DNA of 64,000 nt from Pseudidiomarina sp. CB1 (GTDB taxonomy: Bacteria; Pseudomonadota; Gammaproteobacteria; Enterobacterales; Alteromonadaceae), in contig NZ_JANTPU010000001.1 in NCBI RefSeq assembly GCF_024752025.1, positions 186,001 to 250,000 of the forward strand, written 5' to 3'. This document shows, one piece after another, positions 8,635 through 18,970 of this stretch. The position numbers and the translations under genes are program-made. Numbering within the stretch: position 1 is the first letter of the stretch; the number at the start of each line of letters is the position of its first letter. The notes under the pieces are model-generated. The model saw only the letters and a list, made by a program, of their open reading frames with translations, did no database searches and was not told where the DNA came from.

Positions 8635-9531
8635 ATGAAAAACATTGTACGTTATAGCCCTTCAACTGGGGCTGGCTCTCCTGATGTATGGGGGATCTAC
8701 GAGGCCGATACGGGCTCGATTCAGTACATCGTAGCAGATCCTAAGTCGCGTGAAGCTGCACTTATTGACGTGGTGCAGAATTTTGATCCGCGTTCGGCGA
8801 AAACTGACTTTAGTAGTGCAGATCAGGTCTTAGAACTGGCCAAGGAAAACGATCTGAAAATCACTTGGGTGTTAGACACGCACCCGCACGCTGACCATTT
8901 GATGGCGTCATACTACTTGAAAGAGCAGACGGGGGCGCCGAATGCGATTGGTGAAAAGGTCTGTGATATAGCTGAATTGTGGAGCGACTACTATCATTTA
9001 CCTAACGCTTTTGCGCCACGCGAAGATTTTGACTACCTGTTTGCTGAGGGGGATACCTTCAAAATAGGTGAGTTAGCTGTCGAGGTTTGGTTGTCACCTG
9101 GGCATACGCTGGGCTCGATTACTTATATTGTTGGCGACGCGGCATTTGTTCACGATACCTTTATGTATCCAGACAGTGGCACGTCACGAGCTGACTTCCC
9201 CGGTGGCTCTTCGAAAGAACTCTGGGACAGTTTGCAACGGATTCTCGCGCTACCTGATGAGACGCGTCTTTATGTCGGGCATGACTACGGTAAAAATGGT
9301 CGCGATCCTTCATGGGAAGCAACCGTAGCGCAACACAAAGCCAGTAATAGTCATTTGGCGGGAGATGTAAGTGAAGCTGCCTATCGAAAACAACGCGATG
9401 AGCGCGACGCGACGTTAGCGTTACCTGATCGCATGTTACACGCGCTGCAAGTGAACTTGCGCGCAGGAAAATTGCCTGAACCTGAAGCGGACGGCCATCG
9501 TTACTTTAAGATTCCGGCGAATAAATTTTAA
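8635..9531 (+). CDS. MBL-fold persulfide-dioxygenase-like protein (ETHE1/Blh type)
   Basis: 298-aa metallo-beta-lactamase-fold enzyme. The metal motif is DTHPHADHLMASYYL (HxHxDH, about residues 82-87). Further ligands lie in LSPGHTLGSITY and FVHDTFMYPDSGTSRADFPGG; the latter is typical of ETHE1/Blh proteins, as is VGHDYGKNGR. The family oxidises glutathione persulfide to sulfite with one iron. The protein is longer than ETHE1 (about 240 aa), resembling the bacterial Blh subgroup. A strong site (AAGGAGGTCAC) precedes the ATG. It lies divergent from the TauE-like exporter and 30 bp before a peroxiredoxin, likely in one operon. Confidence 0.85.
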   Translation: MKNIVRYSPSTGAGSPDVWGIYEADTGSIQYIVADPKSREAALIDVVQNFDPRSAKTDFSSADQVLELAKENDLKITWVLDTHPHADHLMASYYLKEQTGAPNAIGEKVCDIAELWSDYYHLPNAFAPREDFDYLFAEGDTFKIGELAVEVWLSPGHTLGSITYIVGDAAFVHDTFMYPDSGTSRADFPGGSSKELWDSLQRILALPDETRLYVGHDYGKNGRDPSWEATVAQHKASNSHLAGDVSEAAYRKQRDERDATLALPDRMLHALQVNLRAGKLPEPEADGHRYFKIPANKF

Positions 9532-9561
9532 AGACAGAAAAATACGAGAGAGGTATTAGAG

Positions 9562-10191
9562 ATGGGATTACGTATTGGTGATACAGCGCCTAACTTCGAG
9601 ATTGATACCACTGAAGGCAAGATCAATTTTCATGATTGGGCGAAAGGTTCTTGGGTGTTCTTTTTCAGCCATCCAGCTGATTATACGCCAGTTTGTACGA
9701 CTGAAATGGGGCGTACCGCGCAACTTGCTGAGCAATTTGCTGCGCGTGGTGTGAAGCCGCTTGGTTTGTCGACCGATACTGTGGAAGAGCACAAAGGCTG
9801 GATGAATGACGTTAATGAAACGCAAAACACGAAAGTGGGTTTCCCAATCGTTGCGGATAAAGACAAAAAGGTCGCCGAGTTGTACGAAATGATTCATCCG
9901 GGCGAAAGCACAACAGCAGCGGTGCGTTCGGTCTTCATTATCGATCCGAATCAGAAAATTCGTTTAACCATGACTTATCCAATGAGCGTGGGCCGTAACT
10001 TTGCCGAGATTTTGCGGGTGATTGACGCTTTGCAAACTGGTGACAAACACGGTGTGGCGACACCAGCGGATTGGGAGCTTGGCGGTGACGTGATCATTCC
10101 ACCAAGTGTTTCCATGGAGGAAGCCGAGAAGAAATTCCCGCAAGGCTTCAAAACCGTTAAGCCTTACTTGCGTTATACCAGTGTCAAGTAA
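9562..10191 (+). CDS. Peroxiredoxin, 1-Cys Prx6 type
   Basis: 209-aa cytosolic thiol peroxidase reducing H2O2 and organic hydroperoxides. The peroxidatic cysteine is C45 in PADYTPVCTTE. The long C-terminal domain (IDALQTGDKHGVATPADWELGGDVIIPPSV) is characteristic of Prx6 rather than AhpC. No second resolving cysteine is evident, in line with a 1-Cys mechanism. It follows the persulfide-dioxygenase-like gene on the same strand and ends in a strong terminator. Co-expression with sulfur oxidation would protect against peroxide or persulfide stress. Confidence 0.93.
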   Translation: MGLRIGDTAPNFEIDTTEGKINFHDWAKGSWVFFFSHPADYTPVCTTEMGRTAQLAEQFAARGVKPLGLSTDTVEEHKGWMNDVNETQNTKVGFPIVADKDKKVAELYEMIHPGESTTAAVRSVFIIDPNQKIRLTMTYPMSVGRNFAEILRVIDALQTGDKHGVATPADWELGGDVIIPPSVSMEEAEKKFPQGFKTVKPYLRYTSVK

Positions 10192-10206
10192 GCTACCAGC
10201 AAGCAT

Positions 10207-10239
10207 AAAAAAACGGCGCCCCAACGGCGCCGTTTTTTT
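10207..10239. terminator. Bidirectional intrinsic terminator
   Basis: Perfect 14-bp stem (seven A then CGGCGCC, pairing with GGCGCCG then seven T) with a 5-nt loop CCAAC. The A-tract and T-tract make it work on both strands. It lies between the convergent peroxiredoxin and fadE genes. Confidence 0.95.
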
Positions 10240-10264
10240 GTTGAGTCGTGCAGCAAGTTAGCAC

Positions 10265-12733
10265 TTACGCCGCGTCAGACTTCTTTCCTTGATTCTTTCC
10301 TTGGTTTTCTAAGGCCCATTCGCGAGCTGCTTTGCCGGCCATGAGATCTTCGTGAGCGAAGTCGTCAACGTTGATAACACGCAGACGGCCTTGTTCGGCA
10401 CGCTCAAGTAGAGCAACTTCGTCATCACTCAGTACGCCCAGCTCTTTGCCTTGCGCGGCCACTTTGTCCAAGAAAATAAACGGGATGCGTTTATTCGCGG
10501 CGCGCTGAACACGATCATGCAAAGGCTCGGCTTCGATGATGTCGAGCAGGGTTTGCTCGAGGTAACCGAATTGACCTTCTGGCGCCAAGAACTGGCCAGC
10601 GCCAAGACGTTCGCGGCTCGCATTTGGCTTCAATAAGATCTTCGCTACTTTGCTGTCCAAGCGATCCGATGGGCGTTTCACGAAACGGCCGAGCGGGTAC
10701 ATGATGACGCGCATAGCTTTACCGACGAAACCGAAGTTGTCGAGCAATTCCAGCTGCGATTCTTGCAACTTGTGCAAGGTGTCTTGCATCGCCCAATGCA
10801 ACAGCGGTAAGTCTTCGTGTTGACGGCCTTCGTCAGCGAAGCGCTTCAGCGTTGCCGAGCCAATGTACAAATAGCTCAACATGTCGCCTAAGCGTGCAGA
10901 AATACGCTGTTTACGCTTCAATGAGCCACCAAGTACGCCCATGGCAACATCCGACAACAATGCTAGGTTGGCACTGAAGCGGTTCATTTGCTGATAATAC
11001 TGTTTGGTGCTGTCTTTGTATGGTGCGCTACTGAAGCGATAACCGCCAAGACCGAGCGCCAATGAGCGCACAAAGTTGCTCATGGCAAAGCCAATATGAC
11101 CAAAGATAGCTTTGTCGAAGCGATTCAAGGCTTCAGAGCCTGATTCGGCTGACGCCAGCATTTCTTCGAGAACGTAAGGATGGCAGCGGATTGCGCCTTG
11201 ACCGTAAATCATTAAGCTACGGGTAAGAATGTTCGCGCCTTCCACGGTAATAGCAACAGGTACGCCTTGGTAACCGCGGCCCAAGTAGTTATTAGGGCCT
11301 AAACAGATCCCTTTACCACCATGAATATCCATGGCGTCATCCATACAGGCACGGAGTTTTTCGGTCATGTGATATTTGGCAATCGCCGAAATCACTGATG
11401 GCTTTTCGCCTAAGTCGATGCCTTTGGTAGAGAAGCTGGTCACCGCATCCATCAGGTAAGCGTTGCCACCAATGCGGGCCATGGCTTCTTGTACGCCTTC
11501 CATCTTACCCACAGGGAGATTGAATTGACGACGAATGTACGAATAAGCACCGGTCGCTAAGGCAATCGATTTTACCCCACCCGCACTGTTCGATGGCAGG
11601 GTAATCGCCCGGCCAACCGACAAACACTCAACCAGCATACGCCAGCCTTTACCAGCCATGTCTTTACCACCGATGATGAAATCAAGTGGCACAAACACGT
11701 CTTCACCACGGATCGGGCCATTTTGAAATGGTACATTCAATGGGAAGTGACGACGACCAATCTCAACACCTTTAGTGTCGCGCGGAATGAGGGCAGCGGT
11801 AATGCCTAACGATTCTTTGTCGCCAATAAGGTGCTCGGGGTCGTACAATTTGAAGGCCAAACCAAGTACCGTGGCAACCGGGGCCAAGGTGATGTAACGC
11901 TTGTTGAAGTTTAAGCGGATACCCACAACTTCTTTGCCTTCCCATTCGCCTTTACAGATCACACCGGTGTCAGGAATCGAACCAGCATCTGAACCTGCTT
12001 CTGGGCTAGTTAAGGCAAAGCACGGTACTTCTTCACCGGTCGCGAGGCGTGGCAAGTAGTAGTCTTTCTGTTCCTTGGTACCATAGTGCTGTAATAGCTC
12101 GCCTGGGCCCAAAGAGTTAGGCACACCAACGGTGCTCGCCAAGATGGTGCTGACGCCCGCAAGCTTCTGCAATACGCGTGATTGCGCGTAAGCTGAGAAT
12201 TCCAAGCCGCCATATTCTTTCTTGATAATCATGGCGAAGAATTTGTTGTCTTTCAGGTACTGCCATACCTCTTCTGGCATGTCCGCCAGCTCGTGGGTGG
12301 CTTCCCAATCATTGAGCATTTTGCAAACTTCCTCGACTGGACCGTCAAGGAAAGCTTGTTCTTCGCGGCTCAACTCAGCCTTTTGAATGCTGTGCAGATT
12401 CTTCCACTCAGGTGCACCACGGAAGAGTTCTCCCTCCCACCAGGTCGTGCCAGCGTCGATAGCGTCTTTCTCGGTTTCCGAGATCTCTGGCATGATTTTG
12501 CGATACATCGCCAACAGTGATTTACTAATAAATCCACGGCGTACGGCAGTGATGTTAAGCGGCACTAGAACAATCGCTAACAGTACCCACAGCACTGGAC
12601 CGACGATGTCAAAGAAACTTCCAATCGCAAACATAGCGACTAAGCCAAGGCTGGTTACCAGCAGCGAACTGCGGTAATACAGTAAGCCACCAAATACTAG
12701 CAAGGTGGCAATGATCCATAAGGCGACACTCAT
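10265..12733 (-). CDS. fadE: Acyl-CoA dehydrogenase FadE
   Basis: 822-aa long-form acyl-CoA dehydrogenase performing the first step of fatty-acid beta-oxidation (acyl-CoA to trans-2-enoyl-CoA, FAD-dependent) at the inner membrane. Two to three hydrophobic N-terminal helices ([18 protein letters not shown] and [31 protein letters not shown]) precede the dehydrogenase core. The core shows [20 protein letters not shown] and the FadE-type [25 protein letters not shown]. Size agrees with E. coli FadE (814 aa). Two FadR-like operators lie upstream, implying repression unless long-chain acyl-CoA is present. Confidence 0.96.
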   Translation of the reverse strand: MSVALWIIATLLVFGGLLYYRSSLLVTSLGLVAMFAIGSFFDIVGPVLWVLLAIVLVPLNITAVRRGFISKSLLAMYRKIMPEISETEKDAIDAGTTWWEGELFRGAPEWKNLHSIQKAELSREEQAFLDGPVEEVCKMLNDWEATHELADMPEEVWQYLKDNKFFAMIIKKEYGGLEFSAYAQSRVLQKLAGVSTILASTVGVPNSLGPGELLQHYGTKEQKDYYLPRLATGEEVPCFALTSPEAGSDAGSIPDTGVICKGEWEGKEVVGIRLNFNKRYITLAPVATVLGLAFKLYDPEHLIGDKESLGITAALIPRDTKGVEIGRRHFPLNVPFQNGPIRGEDVFVPLDFIIGGKDMAGKGWRMLVECLSVGRAITLPSNSAGGVKSIALATGAYSYIRRQFNLPVGKMEGVQEAMARIGGNAYLMDAVTSFSTKGIDLGEKPSVISAIAKYHMTEKLRACMDDAMDIHGGKGICLGPNNYLGRGYQGVPVAITVEGANILTRSLMIYGQGAIRCHPYVLEEMLASAESGSEALNRFDKAIFGHIGFAMSNFVRSLALGLGGYRFSSAPYKDSTKQYYQQMNRFSANLALLSDVAMGVLGGSLKRKQRISARLGDMLSYLYIGSATLKRFADEGRQHEDLPLLHWAMQDTLHKLQESQLELLDNFGFVGKAMRVIMYPLGRFVKRPSDRLDSKVAKILLKPNASRERLGAGQFLAPEGQFGYLEQTLLDIIEAEPLHDRVQRAANKRIPFIFLDKVAAQGKELGVLSDDEVALLERAEQGRLRVINVDDFAHEDLMAGKAAREWALENQGKNQGKKSDAA

Positions 12734-12754
12734 AGTGATACTCCGTCGTTGTGG

Positions 12755-12777
12755 TTAGAGGTCTGACCAGTAAAGTT
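12755..12777 (-). promoter_or_regulatory. FadR-like operator 1 of fadE
   Basis: On the minus strand the site reads ACTGGTCAGACCTCT. This fits the FadR consensus ACTGGTC-N-GACC closely. It lies about 22 bp upstream of the fadE ATG, a position suited to blocking transcription or early elongation. Confidence 0.7.
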
Positions 12778-12838
12778 ATGCATTGAGAGTAGTCAATTTG
12801 GGCGTCATTTTCAACCCTCATTGCACTTTTTCATGATG

Positions 12839-12856
12839 TTAAGGTCAGACCTTTCA
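12839..12856. promoter_or_regulatory. FadR-like operator 2 / palindrome
   Basis: AAGGTCAGACCTT is a near-perfect palindrome carrying the same GGTC-A-GACC core as the site at 12755-12777. It lies between fadE and the divergent DUF3108 gene and could regulate both. The outer bases are poorer than in operator 1. Confidence 0.5.
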
Positions 12857-12914
12857 AGTTAGTATAAATCCATACGTGGATGAACGTGCTGAAGATCGAC
12901 GCACAGGAGTGAAT

Positions 12915-13628
12915 ATGAAACGTAGAGTCCCATTTTTGAGTCTGTCTTTGTTACTTGTGAGTAGCGTGGCTGTGGCTGTAGAAAAGCAACCAGAACTGAG
13001 CACTTACGATGCGCGATACGAGGTCCAGCGTGGTGGCTCGAATTATGGCGAAGCTTTGCGCACGTTGGTACGTGATGACAGTGGTCGCTATCAACTCGAA
13101 AATGAAACCGAGATCTCGTTTTTGTTCTTGTCCGATGTGCGGCGTTACGATTCTACCTTCGGCTTTAGCGACGGCAGGGTCGAACCGCAAACGTTTGCTT
13201 TCAAGCGTTCTGGAACTGGACGGAATAAGGGTATCCGCGTGCGTTTTGATACCGCGGCAAAGCAAGTGATCGATGTTGAGGCAGAAGCGCCGTTACCAGT
13301 AACGTGGCATGCTGGCCTGCTGGATGAAGCAAGTATGTTGGAACAGCTGCGTTATGAGCTGCAGCATACGGACGCACAAGATTTTAGCTTTCAAATTATT
13401 GATGACAAAGGGAGTAATGACTTGCAGAAGTTTCGCCGCGGAGCAATCGAGCAATTGAGCTTGCCCTATGGCGACATTGCAGCATTAAAGGTTGAACGCG
13501 TACGTGAATCCAAAAAACGTGAAACGATATATTGGTTTGCGCCAGAACTGGATTATGTGCTGGTGAAAATGCAGCAACGCAAAGAGGGTGATGAAGTCGC
13601 CACCCTCTTATTGCAGCAGTTGGATTAG
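12915..13628 (+). CDS. DUF3108 exported protein
   Basis: 237-aa protein with a signal peptide (MKRRVPFLSLSLLLVSSVAVAVE). The mature part is beta-rich: LSTYDARYEVQRGGSNYGEALRTL opens the DUF3108 fold, followed by FLFLSDVRRYDSTFGFSDGRVEPQTF. DUF3108 proteins are periplasmic or envelope proteins of unknown function and often sit beside purMN in Alteromonadales. The ATG at 12915 is preferred over the in-frame ATG at 12876 because it has CAGGAG at proper spacing and begins the signal peptide. The stop codon overlaps the purN stop on the other strand by 2 bp. Confidence 0.85.
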   Translation: MKRRVPFLSLSLLLVSSVAVAVEKQPELSTYDARYEVQRGGSNYGEALRTLVRDDSGRYQLENETEISFLFLSDVRRYDSTFGFSDGRVEPQTFAFKRSGTGRNKGIRVRFDTAAKQVIDVEAEAPLPVTWHAGLLDEASMLEQLRYELQHTDAQDFSFQIIDDKGSNDLQKFRRGAIEQLSLPYGDIAALKVERVRESKKRETIYWFAPELDYVLVKMQQRKEGDEVATLLLQQLD

Positions 13629-14263
13629 TCGGCTGCGTAACCTTGCGGGCCGAGTAAGGTGCCATCAAGTTCTGCACCTTTATCGGTCAGCTTCAGCCGA
13701 CCTGAGCACAACCATTGTACCACTAACGGGTAGATGCGGTGCTCTTGCGCATGTACCCGTTGTTGCAGGTCACTTACTTCATCGCCTTCGAAAACGGGCA
13801 CGCGCGCTTGCAGAATAACCGGCCCACCATCGAGCTCCTCGGTGACAAAATGCACCGATACACCATGTTCTTTGTCACCGTTATCGAGCGCACGCTGGTG
13901 CGTGTTGATGCCACGGTATTTCGGTAGCAGCGACGGGTGAATATTGAGCATGCGGCCATGATAATGCTTGGTAAACTCGGCGGTTAGGATGCGCATAAAG
14001 CCAGCCAGCACTACAATGTCAGGTTTGAAGCTGTCGATCAGTTGTTGCAGTTCGGCATCGTAGGCTTCACGTGTGTCGTAGTCTTTATGGGATAAAACTG
14101 CTGAAGCGATACCCGCAGCTGCGGCTTTTTCAAGGCCGCCAACATCGGCTTTGTTGCTGATGACGCCAACAACCTCGCCATCAATACGCTGTTGCGCGCA
14201 GGCCTCAACGATAGCCTGCATATTGGTGCCAGAACCACTAATTAAGACAACGATGCGCTTCAT
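13625..14263 (-). CDS. purN: Phosphoribosylglycinamide formyltransferase PurN
   Basis: 212-aa enzyme transferring a formyl group from 10-formyl-THF to GAR, the third step of purine synthesis. The N-terminus [18 protein letters not shown] binds the phosphate. The catalytic region shows [35 protein letters not shown] (Asn and His of NIHPSLLP) and the following [19 protein letters not shown]. Length matches E. coli PurN (212 aa). The start overlaps the purM stop in an ATGA, so the pair is translationally coupled. Confidence 0.98.
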   Translation of the reverse strand: MKRIVVLISGSGTNMQAIVEACAQQRIDGEVVGVISNKADVGGLEKAAAAGIASAVLSHKDYDTREAYDAELQQLIDSFKPDIVVLAGFMRILTAEFTKHYHGRMLNIHPSLLPKYRGINTHQRALDNGDKEHGVSVHFVTEELDGGPVILQARVPVFEGDEVSDLQQRVHAQEHRIYPLVVQWLCSGRLKLTDKGAELDGTLLGPQGYAAD

Positions 14264-15318
14264 TCGGTGATTTCAACCTGTGCTTCGTCACCGTGTCGAG
14301 CCGCAACATGGCCAATCACCCAAGCATCTTCGCCTTGCGCCCGCAGCTCTTCGACAATGGCTTCAGCTTCGGACTGACGTACTGCCATAATTAAGCCCAC
14401 ACCACAGTTGAAAGTTCGATACATTTCTTTGGTGGTGACGTTGCCATGGTGCTGGAGCCAATTAAAGACTTCTGGCCATTCCCAACTACTATCATCAATC
14501 ATTGCTTTCGCATCGTCAGGCAATACGCGCGGGATATTTTCCCAGAAACCACCACCGGTGATGTGCGAGATAGCGTGTACGCTATGTTGCTCAAGCACTT
14601 TCAGCACTGACTTCACGTAAATACGCGTCGGTGCCATTAAGTGTTCAGCTAACGGCTTGCCCGCCAGCTGCTCGTTGGCAACATCGGTGCCGCTGACTTC
14701 GATGATTTTACGAATGAGCGAGTAGCCGTTGGAGTGTGGACCGCTTGATGCTAGTGCAATTAAGGCGTCGCCGGGAGCGACTTTACTGCCGTCGATGATG
14801 TCAGCTTTCTCGACGACGCCAACACAGAAACCGGCGATGTCATAATCGCCTTGTTCGTACATGCCCGGCATTTCGGCAGTTTCACCGCCAATCAAAGCGC
14901 AGCCAGCTTGCACACAACCTTCGCCAATCCCTGTTACCACATCTGCAGCAACGTCAACATCAAGCTTAGCGGTGGCGTAGTAGTCAAGGAAGAAAAGTGG
15001 CTCAGCTCCCTGCACGATAAGGTCATTCACGCACATCGCAACCAAGTCGATACCGACGGTATCGTGTTTACCAAGGTCGATAGCCAGTCGTAGTTTGGTA
15101 CCGACGCCATCGGTTCCCGATACGAGTACCGGCTGCTTATACTTGGTAGGGAGTTCACATAAGGCGCCAAAACCACCAATTGAGCCCATGACTTCTGGGC
15201 GCGCAGTGCGCTTGGTAACACCTTTAATACGGTCGACTAAAGCATTACCTGCATCGATATCAACGCCGGCGTCTTTGTAGCTCAAAGAAGGTTTTTGATC
15301 GCTTTTTTGATCACTCAC
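14260..15318 (-). CDS. purM: Phosphoribosylformylglycinamidine cyclo-ligase PurM
   Basis: 352-aa AIR synthetase, the fifth step of purine synthesis (FGAM plus ATP to AIR). Visible motifs are [21 protein letters not shown] at the N-terminus, [47 protein letters not shown] and [15 protein letters not shown] chose the GTG at 15318 ([15 protein letters not shown]) because AGGA lies 7 nt upstream and the length fits E. coli PurM (345 aa). The open frame continues to 15561, but that part is unlike PurM and overlaps the divergent gene. It is coupled to purN. Confidence 0.97.
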   Translation of the reverse strand: MSDQKSDQKPSLSYKDAGVDIDAGNALVDRIKGVTKRTARPEVMGSIGGFGALCELPTKYKQPVLVSGTDGVGTKLRLAIDLGKHDTVGIDLVAMCVNDLIVQGAEPLFFLDYYATAKLDVDVAADVVTGIGEGCVQAGCALIGGETAEMPGMYEQGDYDIAGFCVGVVEKADIIDGSKVAPGDALIALASSGPHSNGYSLIRKIIEVSGTDVANEQLAGKPLAEHLMAPTRIYVKSVLKVLEQHSVHAISHITGGGFWENIPRVLPDDAKAMIDDSSWEWPEVFNWLQHHGNVTTKEMYRTFNCGVGLIMAVRQSEAEAIVEELRAQGEDAWVIGHVAARHGDEAQVEITE

Positions 15319-15423
15319 GGAAAGGTCCTCAGCTGGTGCAAAAAATTTGCGCGCTAGTTTAGCACTTTCTGCGCATAACTGCGATATACTAGGCGCGTAT
15401 TTCCACTTCACGATGTACAACCT

Positions 15424-16539
15424 ATGCATAGTCAGCTTTTTCGTGCCCAACGCCAACACCTTGATGCTCTTGAGCGTATCGAGCAAGCGAGCTTTGCCAC
15501 CGATCGCATCAGTCGTCGCAGTTTCCGTCGTTTTATCGACCAAGGTATTGGTGACTTTCAAGTATTAGCCATAGCGGGTGAGGTTGTCGGTTACTACATT
15601 GTGCTGTATCGCCAAGCCACGCAATTAGCGCGTTTATACTCGTTGGCTATTGACCCCGCTTATCGGCGTCGTGGCTATGGTCGACAATTACTGAATGCCG
15701 CCGAACATGACGCTGATGAGCGTCATTGCTTGTTCATGCGTCTTGAAGTCAAAACCGACAACGAAGCTGCGCTGGCGCTATACCATAGCGCTGGTTACTA
15801 CGATATGGAAATTCGCCCCGAATATTATGAGGACGATGCCGATGCAGTGGTATTGCAAAAGCTCTTGCCGCGGTTTGAGCCGCCAGCAGGCCAAAATGGT
15901 GAACAACGTTTAGTACCGTATCGAACCCAAACGACGGATTTTACCTGCGGCCCAGCAAGCTTGCTGATGGCCATGGCGTTTTTTGATATTCCTTCGACTG
16001 ATCCAGAGCATGAGGAGTTGGAGATCTGGCGCGAAGCAACTACGATTTTCATGACTTCTGGGCACGGTGGTTGTGGTCCTCATGGGCTTGCCCGCGCAGC
16101 GTTACGTCGTGGCATGCAGGTAACTTTGCATGTCAGTCATGATGGTCCGGTGTTGTTGGACTCGGTGCGTAGCGCGGAAAAGAAAAACATCATGGCACGC
16201 ATTCAAGAAAGTGACATTGCGGCCTTGCGAGCAGCCCGCGTACCTATTGTGGTAGGTGACTACAGTTTGGCGCAGTTAATGGAAGATCTTGCGGCAGGTA
16301 AAGTCGTGGTTGCGCTCATTAGCACCTATGTGTTCGATGAGAGCAAAGCGCCGCACTGGGTGGTGATCTGTGCTGCTGACGAAAACTACATCTACATCAA
16401 TGATCCAGACCAAGACTCGTTGCCGTGGCAGTCGCCCGCTGAGCGCCAATATTTACCGATCCCGCTAGCGACCTTCCGGCGCGCGTTTGGTTTTGGGCGG
16501 CGAAAACAAAAAGCCGCGCTCGTTCTGAACCGTGCTTGA
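15424..16539 (+). CDS. Fusion of GNAT acetyltransferase and C39-like cysteine peptidase
   Basis: 371-aa two-domain protein. Residues about 1-150 form a RimI-like GNAT domain ([24 protein letters not shown] is the acetyl-CoA loop). Residues about 160-371 form a peptidase-C39-like domain (DUF3335 type). Its likely catalytic Cys is in [15 protein letters not shown], the His in [12 protein letters not shown] and the Asp in YINDPDQD. Relatives of this fusion often lie next to RimK-like ATP-grasp ligases; here a RimK-like gene lies 15 kb away (31108-32037). The function is not established. No secretion signal is seen. Confidence 0.85.
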   Translation: MHSQLFRAQRQHLDALERIEQASFATDRISRRSFRRFIDQGIGDFQVLAIAGEVVGYYIVLYRQATQLARLYSLAIDPAYRRRGYGRQLLNAAEHDADERHCLFMRLEVKTDNEAALALYHSAGYYDMEIRPEYYEDDADAVVLQKLLPRFEPPAGQNGEQRLVPYRTQTTDFTCGPASLLMAMAFFDIPSTDPEHEELEIWREATTIFMTSGHGGCGPHGLARAALRRGMQVTLHVSHDGPVLLDSVRSAEKKNIMARIQESDIAALRAARVPIVVGDYSLAQLMEDLAAGKVVVALISTYVFDESKAPHWVVICAADENYIYINDPDQDSLPWQSPAERQYLPIPLATFRRAFGFGRRKQKAALVLNRA

Positions 16540-16600
16540 TCAAAAAGCGTAACTCACTTAGCGTACAGTTATGATAAAACTTTCCTAAGTTGAGGATGTT

Positions 16601-17701
16601 ATGTTTGATTCAGAGTTTTCGAGTATTGAATTCGCCGGTATGAAGCTTGCCAACCGTTTTGCCTTGGCGCCGATGACACGGGTCAGTGCGCAGGCAAATG
16701 GCCGCGCTAACGAGCTGATGGTGGAGCATTACAAGCGCTACGCCGAAGGCGGCTTTGCGCTCATTATTACGGAAGGAATTTACCCTGATCAAGACGCGAG
16801 CCAAGGCTATGAGAACCAGCCTGGCCTTGCGGATGCATTGCAAGTCGAGTCGTGGGTGCCGGTGATTAAGGCAGTGCATGGCGCAGGTGCGAAGATCATT
16901 GCGCAGCTCATGCATGCCGGTGCGCAGATGCAATATAACCGTTTCGATAAACAACCGCTGGGTGTGACTGCACAGAAACCTGTGGGCAAGCCGTTGGGCC
17001 TTTATGGCGACCAAGAAGCGTGGCTCGAGCCAAAAGTAATGGACGAAAGTGACTTTGAGCGGGTTCTTAATGGCTTCTTGCATGGTATTCGTGGCGCCGT
17101 TGAAGCTGGCTTCGACGGTGTGGAGTTACACGGCGCCAATGGCTATCTGCTCAATGAAGTTTTAAGCACGCACTTCAACACCCGTGACGACAAGTGGGGC
17201 GGCGACATGCAACGCCGTGCACAGTTTGTCATCGACGTGGTAAAAGCTGCCCGTGAAATGGTTGCGGATGATTTTGTCTTGGGTATTCGCTTGTCACAAA
17301 TCACCATTACCGACCCAGATTATCAATGGCCGGAAGGCGAAGAGGGCTTTAATTGGCTGGTACAAGTGCTTGCCGAAGCTGGGATTGATTATATTCATAC
17401 CACTGATAACGATGCCAATCGTCCGGCTTTAAAAGGTGGCGCGCGTTCGTTAGCTGAAGTGGTACGTGATGCTGGCATTCCGTTGATCGTGAATGGCGGT
17501 ATTGATGGCACCAACTACGCTAAAATTGCAGCACATTATCCAGGCTCGCTGTTGGCGCTTGGTAAAGCTGCGTTGGCTGATCCCCAGTTCGTCGGTAAAG
17601 TGAAAGAAGGTGATAAACCTGATGCACTGGATTTTGCGATGCTACAACCGATTGCCAATGTGGAAAACGAAATGCGCTGGCGCGCTGAGCAAGAAGATTA
17701 A
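16601..17701 (+). CDS. Old Yellow Enzyme-family NADH:flavin oxidoreductase
   Basis: 366-aa FMN-dependent TIM-barrel ene-reductase. The N-terminus KLANRFALAPMTRVSAQANG binds FMN, IIAQLMHAGAQ is the glutamine motif, and FDGVELHGANGYLLNEVLSTHFNTRDDKWGGD contains the family's HGA-GYL-x-FL-like active-site signature. LIVNGGIDG and LLALGKAALADPQFV form the phosphate-binding end. The physiological substrate is unknown; the family reduces activated C=C bonds. GAGGATGTT precedes the ATG. The DUF817 gene follows within 4 bp, so co-transcription is likely. Confidence 0.9.
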   Translation: MFDSEFSSIEFAGMKLANRFALAPMTRVSAQANGRANELMVEHYKRYAEGGFALIITEGIYPDQDASQGYENQPGLADALQVESWVPVIKAVHGAGAKIIAQLMHAGAQMQYNRFDKQPLGVTAQKPVGKPLGLYGDQEAWLEPKVMDESDFERVLNGFLHGIRGAVEAGFDGVELHGANGYLLNEVLSTHFNTRDDKWGGDMQRRAQFVIDVVKAAREMVADDFVLGIRLSQITITDPDYQWPEGEEGFNWLVQVLAEAGIDYIHTTDNDANRPALKGGARSLAEVVRDAGIPLIVNGGIDGTNYAKIAAHYPGSLLALGKAALADPQFVGKVKEGDKPDALDFAMLQPIANVENEMRWRAEQED

Positions 17702-17704
17702 AAT

Positions 17705-18517
17705 GTGAAGACTTTTATCATTGAGTTTTGGCGATTTGGCTTAAAACAAGCTAACGCTTGCATGTTCGGCGGGTTTTTACTCGCCGTCATGTTGATCACC
17801 CGCTATTGGTATCCCATTGAAGGGTTACACCGCTACGATTTTATCTTTTTAGCGGCAATCGCTTTCCAAGTTTTCTTATTGGCTTTCAAGCTTGAAACCC
17901 TCCGCGAAGCCTTCGTTATTATCGTCTTTCACATAGTCGCCACGGTGATGGAGTTGTTTAAGACTTCGGATGCCATTGGCGCCTGGGTTTATCCCGAAGC
18001 CTACGTGTTCGGCATCGCCAATGTACCGCTGTTTACTGGCTTTATGTATAGTGCCGTTGGGAGCTATTTAGCGCGGGTCTGGCGCTTGTTCGACTTTCAG
18101 TATTCTTATTATCCACCAAAATGGGCGACGGTAATATTGGTGACGTTGGTCTACATTAATTTCTTCAGTCATCATTTTATTTGGGACATCCGCTGGGTTT
18201 TGTTAGCGGCGACACTGCTGATGTTCTATCGCACGACAATTTATTTCAAAGTGATTTCCAAGCATCGCAGTATGCCGTTGTTGGTGGGCTGGTTCTTAGT
18301 GGCGATGTTTATTTGGTTTGCCGAAAACATCGCGACCTTTGCGAACATTTGGATTTATCCTAATCAGAGCAATGGCTGGGAAATGGTGCCATTGGCGAAG
18401 TTAAGCTCTTGGTTCTTGCTGATGTTACTGAGCTTTGTACTGGTAACCTTGATTAAAGACATCAAAGTGCGCAGGCAAACGCCGCAACAGGAGTCTGCTC
18501 ATGCAACCCCGGATTAG
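17705..18517 (+). CDS. DUF817 integral membrane protein
   Basis: 270-aa polytopic protein with about eight hydrophobic helices. Conserved DUF817 stretches are visible: [46 protein letters not shown] and [21 protein letters not shown]. The family (Bacillus YoaT) has no proven function. The start is GTG at 17705, because the overlapping ATG at 17703 is followed at once by a stop. It sits 3 bp after the oxidoreductase gene and overlaps the VOC gene by 17 bp. Confidence 0.9.
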   Translation: MKTFIIEFWRFGLKQANACMFGGFLLAVMLITRYWYPIEGLHRYDFIFLAAIAFQVFLLAFKLETLREAFVIIVFHIVATVMELFKTSDAIGAWVYPEAYVFGIANVPLFTGFMYSAVGSYLARVWRLFDFQYSYYPPKWATVILVTLVYINFFSHHFIWDIRWVLLAATLLMFYRTTIYFKVISKHRSMPLLVGWFLVAMFIWFAENIATFANIWIYPNQSNGWEMVPLAKLSSWFLLMLLSFVLVTLIKDIKVRRQTPQQESAHATPD

Positions 18518-18911
18518 CTATATCACCTTAGGCGTAGATGATCTCGAGCGCTCCGTGGCGTTTTACCGCGACGTACTCGGCTTACCCACCGAAGGGATTA
18601 TCGGCGAAGCGTTTGAACATGGCGCCGTGGCGTTCTTTAAAATGGCTGGCGGCTTAACCTTTGCCTTGTGGCCGCGGGAGAGCATTGCTGCTGACTGTGG
18701 TGTCGCCGTTGGTACCCCAGACTCAACAGCCTTAATGCTGGCACACAACGTTGGCAGTACTGAAGAAGTCGATGTGCTTATGGCGTCACTGCCCGATGAG
18801 GCGGTGGTAAAGCCCGCTCGCAAGTTGTTCTGGGGTGGTTACGGGGGTGTTTTTACCGATCCCGACGGGCACTTATGGGAAGTGGTGTTTAACCCTAAAC
18901 ATACGGCTTGA
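18501..18911 (+). CDS. VOC-superfamily (glyoxalase/bleomycin-resistance-like) protein
   Basis: 136-aa single-domain protein of paired beta-alpha-beta-beta-beta units. The opening [26 protein letters not shown] and the closing [18 protein letters not shown] are standard VOC motifs; the C-terminal Glu is a probable metal ligand. The substrate cannot be predicted from sequence. Its start lies inside the end of the DUF817 gene with CAGGAGTCTGCTC upstream, so the genes 16601-18911 look like one operon. Confidence 0.88.
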   Translation: MQPRISYITLGVDDLERSVAFYRDVLGLPTEGIIGEAFEHGAVAFFKMAGGLTFALWPRESIAADCGVAVGTPDSTALMLAHNVGSTEEVDVLMASLPDEAVVKPARKLFWGGYGGVFTDPDGHLWEVVFNPKHTA

Positions 18912-18970
18912 AATTATCGTTTCCGCCACCATATTTAAGGTTAAGCAAGCAAGAAAAGGATGATTTAAGC

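Noticed and set aside
9681-9866. Antisense frames over the peroxiredoxin and other long genes
   Set aside because: They are shadows of strongly conserved coding sequence and lack start signals or family similarity.
15319-15561. In-frame extension of PurM giving a 433-aa protein
   Set aside because: The extra 81 residues do not resemble PurM, overlap the divergent GNAT/C39 gene, and a GTG with a good ribosome-binding site starts the family N-terminus at 15318.
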